A stretch of 17,568 nt of DNA from NCBI GenBank assembly GCA_031283785.1, contig JAITBC010000190.1:1-17568 (forward strand). The letters run 5' to 3'. Source of the stretch: Tannerella sp. (lineage in GTDB: Bacteria > Bacteroidota > Bacteroidia > Bacteroidales > Tannerellaceae). A program made the translations under genes and the position numbers. Positions 15,601 to 17,568 of the stretch are shown in pieces. How positions within the stretch are numbered: position 1 is the stretch's first letter; each line of letters begins with the position of its first letter. Below the pieces are notes generated by a model. That model was not told the origin of the DNA. It saw only the letters and a list, made by a program, of their open reading frames with translations, and ran no database searches.

Positions 15601-15751
15601 GATGGCGAAGGTAATACTCGGCGGATTACTCACGTCTACTTTCCTTAACGGTTTTATTATTCCGGTTATGTACCTCCTGACAAACGAAAAGACGGAAGAA
15701 AAAGTTATAATGGACGACGTGTTAACGGATAATGAAGAATCAATCAATTAA
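12617..15751 (+). CDS. Heavy-metal efflux RND pump (CzcA/CusA family)
   Basis: Proton-driven inner-membrane pump of a tripartite exporter. The 1044-residue product has the RND plan: TM1 at about 12-31, a large periplasmic loop, TM2-6 from about 343, TM7 near 535-555, a second periplasmic loop, and TM8-12 from about 860. The proton-relay motif in TM4 is GGMAIAIGSLVDDAIVDVEN with D404-D405. It is of the HME (metal) rather than the drug type, judging by VDVFPDLNAPTV at the N-terminus and the neighbours. By my recollection of CusA, two of its three copper-binding methionines are replaced here (the NVSTLPG and GVNVSEIE regions carry N and V), so copper/silver export of the CusA kind is not supported. 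The true metal is unknown. The stop lies 13 bases before the channel-gene start. Confidence 0.94.
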   Translation: MLNKIIKFSLNNRMVVLIASLLLMIAGTYTATNMEVDVFPDLNAPTVVIMTEAKGMAPEEVERLVTFPVETAVNGATDVRRVRSSSTAGFSVVWVEFNWGTDIYRARQIVSEKLTVVKDALPANVGNPTLGPQSSILGELMIIGLTADTTSLQDLRTLADWTIRPRLLATGGVAQVTVLGGDIKEYQILLNPEKMKHYDVSLDEVTKAVTGMNQNASGGVLYEYGNEYIIRGVLSVNDVSALGKTVVKSIDDVPVMLENFAQVTIGNKAPKLGVASEKGNAAVLITVTKQPATSTIELTDKLDRSLAELQTVFPADIKVSADIFRQARFIDSSIGNVQKSLYEGGIFVVIILFIFLMNARTTIISLVTIPLSLLASILALKMMGLTINTMSLGGMAIAIGSLVDDAIVDVENVFKRLRENRQKPKDEQKTVISVVFEASKEVRMPILNSTLIIIASFVPLFFLSGMEGRMLAPLGISFIVALVASTLVALTLTPVLCSYLLGKNRENDKPEREPYVVRQLKSIYEKALEWTLKRRKWVLGGTGAVLTATIVIFLTLGRSFLPSFNEGSFTINVSTLPGISLDESDKMGRIAENILLSVPEIKTTGRKTGRAELDEHALGVNVSEIEAPFVLGKRSKDEVLTEIREKLKALPGVNIEIGQPISHRIDAMLSGTRANIAIKLFGTDLGKMFALGNQIKASIRDVKGIADLNVEQQVERPQLKITPKREMLAKYGMTPPEFAEIVNVMLAGETVSQVYEDNKSFDLTLKVNDDSRGTAEQIRNLIVDAGGRKIPFGYIADISSSTGPNTINRENVSRKIVISANVAGRDLRGVVNDIRTKVDAEVKLPEGYHIEYGGQFESEQAASNILLVTSLFSILIIFLLLFNQFRSVTQSAMILLNLPLALIGGVFMIFFAGGVISIPAIIGFISLFGIATRNGMLLISRYNDLQNEGLSARESVMRGSSDRLNPILMTALSSGLALIPLALAGDLPGNEIQSPMAKVILGGLLTSTFLNGFIIPVMYLLTNEKTEEKVIMDDVLTDNEESIN

Positions 15752-15764
15752 AAACAAAATCAAA

Positions 15765-17000
15765 ATGAAAACAATAATCATAACAGTCATTTTAGCGCTT
15801 GCCGGATGCCATTCGCTTTTTGCACAAAACGAAAATCGCACTCAACTTCCAACTTCCAATCCTCAATCCTCAATTCCCAATTCCCAACCGGAAGAAGTGC
15901 TGGCATCCATTGAAGAAAACAATACGACCCTCAGAGCGCTTCGCGAAACCGCCAATGCACAAAAGTTAGATAATAAAACAGGTATCTATCTGAGTAACCC
16001 GGAAGTGGGATTCAACTACCTGTGGGGCAAACCCGGCGAAAACGGCAATCGTACAGACGTCAATATCAAACAGAATTTTGATATTCCTACCCTTGCGGGA
16101 ATGAAACGCAAGGTTGCCGACGGACAAAACAATCTGGTGGAATGGCAATACAAAGCCGACCGCATGAATATTCTGCTGGAGGCAAAGCTATATTGCATCG
16201 AACTGATTTTCTACAATGCCCTCCGGCGGGAGTTAGACGTGCGCCTGCAACATGCCGGAATCATTGCCGAAGGTTATAAATTGCGCCTGGACAAAGGCGA
16301 TGCCAACCGGCTGGAATACAATAAAGTCCAACTCAACCTCTCAAGCGTGCAGGGCGAGATATCCCGAATCGACGTAGAACGAAACGCCTTAATTTCACAA
16401 CTCAAAAGGCTGAACGGCGGAATCGACATCACCCTGGACGATTACCGATACGATAACGTTTCGCTTCCTGCCGACTTCGACGAGTGGTTTTTACAGGCCG
16501 CACAGAAAAATCCCGTACTGGAATACGCCAGGCAGGAAATTGAAGTCGGCAAACAGCAGGTGTCGCTAAACAAAGCCATGAGGTTACCGACTTTCTCGGC
16601 AGGATACATGAGCGAGAAGGTCGTCGGCCAGCAGTATCAGGGGCTTATGCTCGGCATTTCCATCCCCCTGTGGGAAAACAAAAAGCGCGTGAAACAGGCC
16701 AAAGCGTCGGTCGCCGCCGCCGAATCGCGCGAAGCCGACAGCCGCCGGCAGTTTTACAGCCACCTTCAACGATTATACAGCCGTGCCGCAGGACTGAAGA
16801 TGACTGCCCAAAAATACCGTCAATCACTGGCGACGGCCGACAATACCGACTTGCTGAAAAAAGCGCTTGATGCAGGCGAAATATCACTGTTAGACTACAT
16901 TCTCGAAATCGGCCTGTACTACGACGCGATAAATCAAACGCTGGAAGCCGAACGCGACTATCAAAAGGCGCTCGCCGAACTGTCTGCCGTGGAACTGTGA
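15765..17000 (+). CDS. TolC/CzcC-type outer-membrane efflux protein
   Basis: The outer-membrane channel of the efflux system, 411 residues from ATG 15765; an in-frame ATG at 15732 would overlap the pump gene and lengthen the signal peptide. The signal reads MKTIIITVILALAGCHSLFAQ, with both a lipobox-like LAGC and a conventional site after FAQ. A low-complexity Ser/Pro/Asn/Gln segment follows, encoded by a 7-bp repeat tract. The rest shows the two TolC-like helical repeats with long amphipathic coils (ending DAGEISLLDYILEIG...ERDYQKALAELSAVEL), SNPEVGFNY and LGISIPLWENKKR. Last gene of the operon. Function follows from its position and TolC-like architecture. Confidence 0.92.
   Translation: MKTIIITVILALAGCHSLFAQNENRTQLPTSNPQSSIPNSQPEEVLASIEENNTTLRALRETANAQKLDNKTGIYLSNPEVGFNYLWGKPGENGNRTDVNIKQNFDIPTLAGMKRKVADGQNNLVEWQYKADRMNILLEAKLYCIELIFYNALRRELDVRLQHAGIIAEGYKLRLDKGDANRLEYNKVQLNLSSVQGEISRIDVERNALISQLKRLNGGIDITLDDYRYDNVSLPADFDEWFLQAAQKNPVLEYARQEIEVGKQQVSLNKAMRLPTFSAGYMSEKVVGQQYQGLMLGISIPLWENKKRVKQAKASVAAAESREADSRRQFYSHLQRLYSRAAGLKMTAQKYRQSLATADNTDLLKKALDAGEISLLDYILEIGLYYDAINQTLEAERDYQKALAELSAVEL
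15843..15887 (+). repeat. Degenerate 7-bp tandem repeats in the outer-membrane efflux gene
   Basis: Six heptamers in three pairs, CAACTTC twice, CAATCCT twice, CAATTCC twice, then CAA. They encode about 14 residues just after the signal peptide. Because 7 is not a multiple of 3, gain or loss of one unit would shift the frame; six units (42 bp) keep it. Confidence 0.85.
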
Positions 17001-17045
17001 AAGGTACGAACAAATCAATTTATGTATAACATTCGGTAATCATTA

Positions 17046-17212
17046 ATCGGGTAGGAGAAACGGGATTAATTCCCGTTTCGACCTCCCACACCACCGTGCG
17101 TACCGTCCGGTACACGGCGGTTCTTTAATTTACGGGGGCTACCCAATAGTTGGTAACTGCCGACCCCCATAGCGGACTTGCACCACCAAGTTATACGTCA
17201 TGCACGGCGCAC
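17046..17212 (-). mobile_element. Miniature group II intron remnant (apparent class IIC)
   Basis: Read on the minus strand, it starts GTGCGCC at 17212, the intron 5' consensus GUGYG, and continues with CTTGGTGGTGCAAGTCCG, a domain I segment I know from bacterial group II introns. It then jumps directly to a domain V-like hairpin (17122 to about 17089, containing CCGCCGTGTACC and GGTACGCACGGT), a domain VI-like hairpin (GAAACGGG/CCCGTTTC, 17079-17057) and the 3' end CTACCCGAT at about 17046. The domain V carries CGC, the catalytic triad form of class IIC. Complete introns are about 1.9 kb with a reverse-transcriptase gene; here about 165 bases remain and no reverse transcriptase. It cannot splice by itself. 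Exact ends are approximate. Confidence 0.72.
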
Positions 17213-17217
17213 CCCCC

Positions 17218-17253
17218 AAAAAGAGGCGACCTCCGCACGGGGGTCGCCTCTTT
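17218..17253 (-). terminator. Rho-independent terminator of the surface-protein gene
   Basis: AAAGAGGCGACC (17220-17231) and GGTCGCCTCTTT (17242-17253) form a perfect 12-bp stem with a 10-base loop. On the minus strand it is followed by TTTTT, about 30 bases after the stop at 17287. The group II intron 5' end lies directly behind it, the usual landing site of class IIC introns. Confidence 0.9.
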
Positions 17254-17286
17254 GCCGTCCGGCAGAGGGTTTATCGCCGACCTGTG

Positions 17287-17568
17287 TCAGTAGGCTACCT
17301 TTATTGCCGTATTTCCAGACTGTATGATGTATACTCCGCGGGTGGGCAGCGTGATATTTGCCTCGCCGCCGGATGGTGACGTACCGCAGTATACCAGTGC
17401 GCCGGAGACGGCATAGACGCTCCACGTCCGTCCGGCTGTCAGGCCGCTCACGTACAGCGTTGAGCCGTGCGTCCAGGCCTTCAACTGCGGGGCGGAGGGC
17501 AAGCTTTCGACGCTTGTCGGCGCTACCGTATGGGATATCTCCACCGATACGGACGTCAGGCCTTCGCC
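17287..17568 (-). CDS. C-terminal end of a secreted surface protein, T9SS-sorting-like
   Basis: Open from the window edge (no start needed) to a stop at 17287, so it is the last 93 residues of a larger gene that begins right of the window; the GTG at 17544 is probably internal. The end follows the C-terminal sorting-domain pattern of Bacteroidetes secreted proteins: LTAGRTWSVYAVSGALVYCG, then ITLPTRGVYIIQSGNTAIKV, with the usual beta-turn spacing V-Y-x-x-x-G ... L-x-x-G-V-Y-I-I-x-x-G. Such domains direct export through the type IX secretion system. The last residues (VAY) depart from the usual Lys/Arg end, so sorting competence is uncertain. The region looks richer in G+C than its neighbours. 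Confidence 0.7.
   Translation of the reverse strand, partial: GEGLTSVSVEISHTVAPTSVESLPSAPQLKAWTHGSTLYVSGLTAGRTWSVYAVSGALVYCGTSPSGGEANITLPTRGVYIIQSGNTAIKVAY

Noticed and set aside
17057..17079. GAAACGGG/CCCGTTTC hairpin as terminator of the efflux operon
   Set aside because: It has no T-run after it and fits better as domain VI of the intron remnant on the other strand.

Overview
The window reads as chromosomal DNA of a Bacteroidales bacterium, probably from the Porphyromonadaceae/Tannerellaceae/Dysgonomonadaceae side. Evidence: a tmRNA whose tag reads GENNYALAA (as I recall it from Porphyromonas), several promoters of the Bacteroidetes form TTTG-N19-TAnnTTTG, a DUF6769-type gene ahead of an RND efflux operon, and a C-terminal domain resembling type IX secretion sorting domains at the right edge. 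The family names are recognised from memory of sequence motifs, not from searches.

Layout. 1-195 is the tail of an unrecognised + strand gene. 299-693 is ssrA (tmRNA). 962-2853 on the minus strand is a nickel-pincer cofactor locus: a truncated, frameshifted nickel-transporter relic, then larE, then larB. 3230-4378 is a YqhD/butanol-dehydrogenase-type alcohol dehydrogenase. 4409-4556 (minus) is a decayed N-terminal piece of sbcD. 4872-6821 is a TPR / transmembrane / coiled-coil regulator whose LuxR-type DNA-binding domain is cut off by one in-frame TAG. 6759-9825 (minus) is a compact operon: TetR regulator, KAS III, FabG, RluA-type pseudouridine synthase, with overlapping junctions. Then come tRNA-fMet (initiator) with a strong terminator, tRNA-Arg(CCT), and a frameshifted secreted-protein remnant. 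10738-17000 is a heavy-metal efflux system: a His/Cys-rich exported DUF6769 protein, a His-rich lipoprotein membrane-fusion protein, a 1044-residue HME-RND pump and a TolC/CzcC-type outer-membrane protein. At 17046-17253 (minus) a Rho-independent terminator is followed directly by a very short group II intron remnant of apparent class IIC, and the C-terminus of a large surface protein fills the right edge.

How the genes work together. larE and larB make the pyridinium-3,5-bisthiocarboxylate mononucleotide precursor of the nickel-pincer cofactor; larC and larA are not in the window. The TetR-KASIII-FabG operon looks like a dedicated, regulated fatty-acid or polyketide-type initiation module. 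The efflux genes form a complete tripartite pump plus an exported metal-binding candidate.

A recurrent theme is gene decay: three clear or likely remnants, one stop-interrupted regulator and one collapsed intron in 17.5 kb. The most interesting items are the in-frame TAG in the sensor-regulator, the miniature IIC intron sitting precisely on a terminator, the broken nickel transporter heading the lar operon, and the 7-bp repeat tract near the start of the outer-membrane efflux gene.
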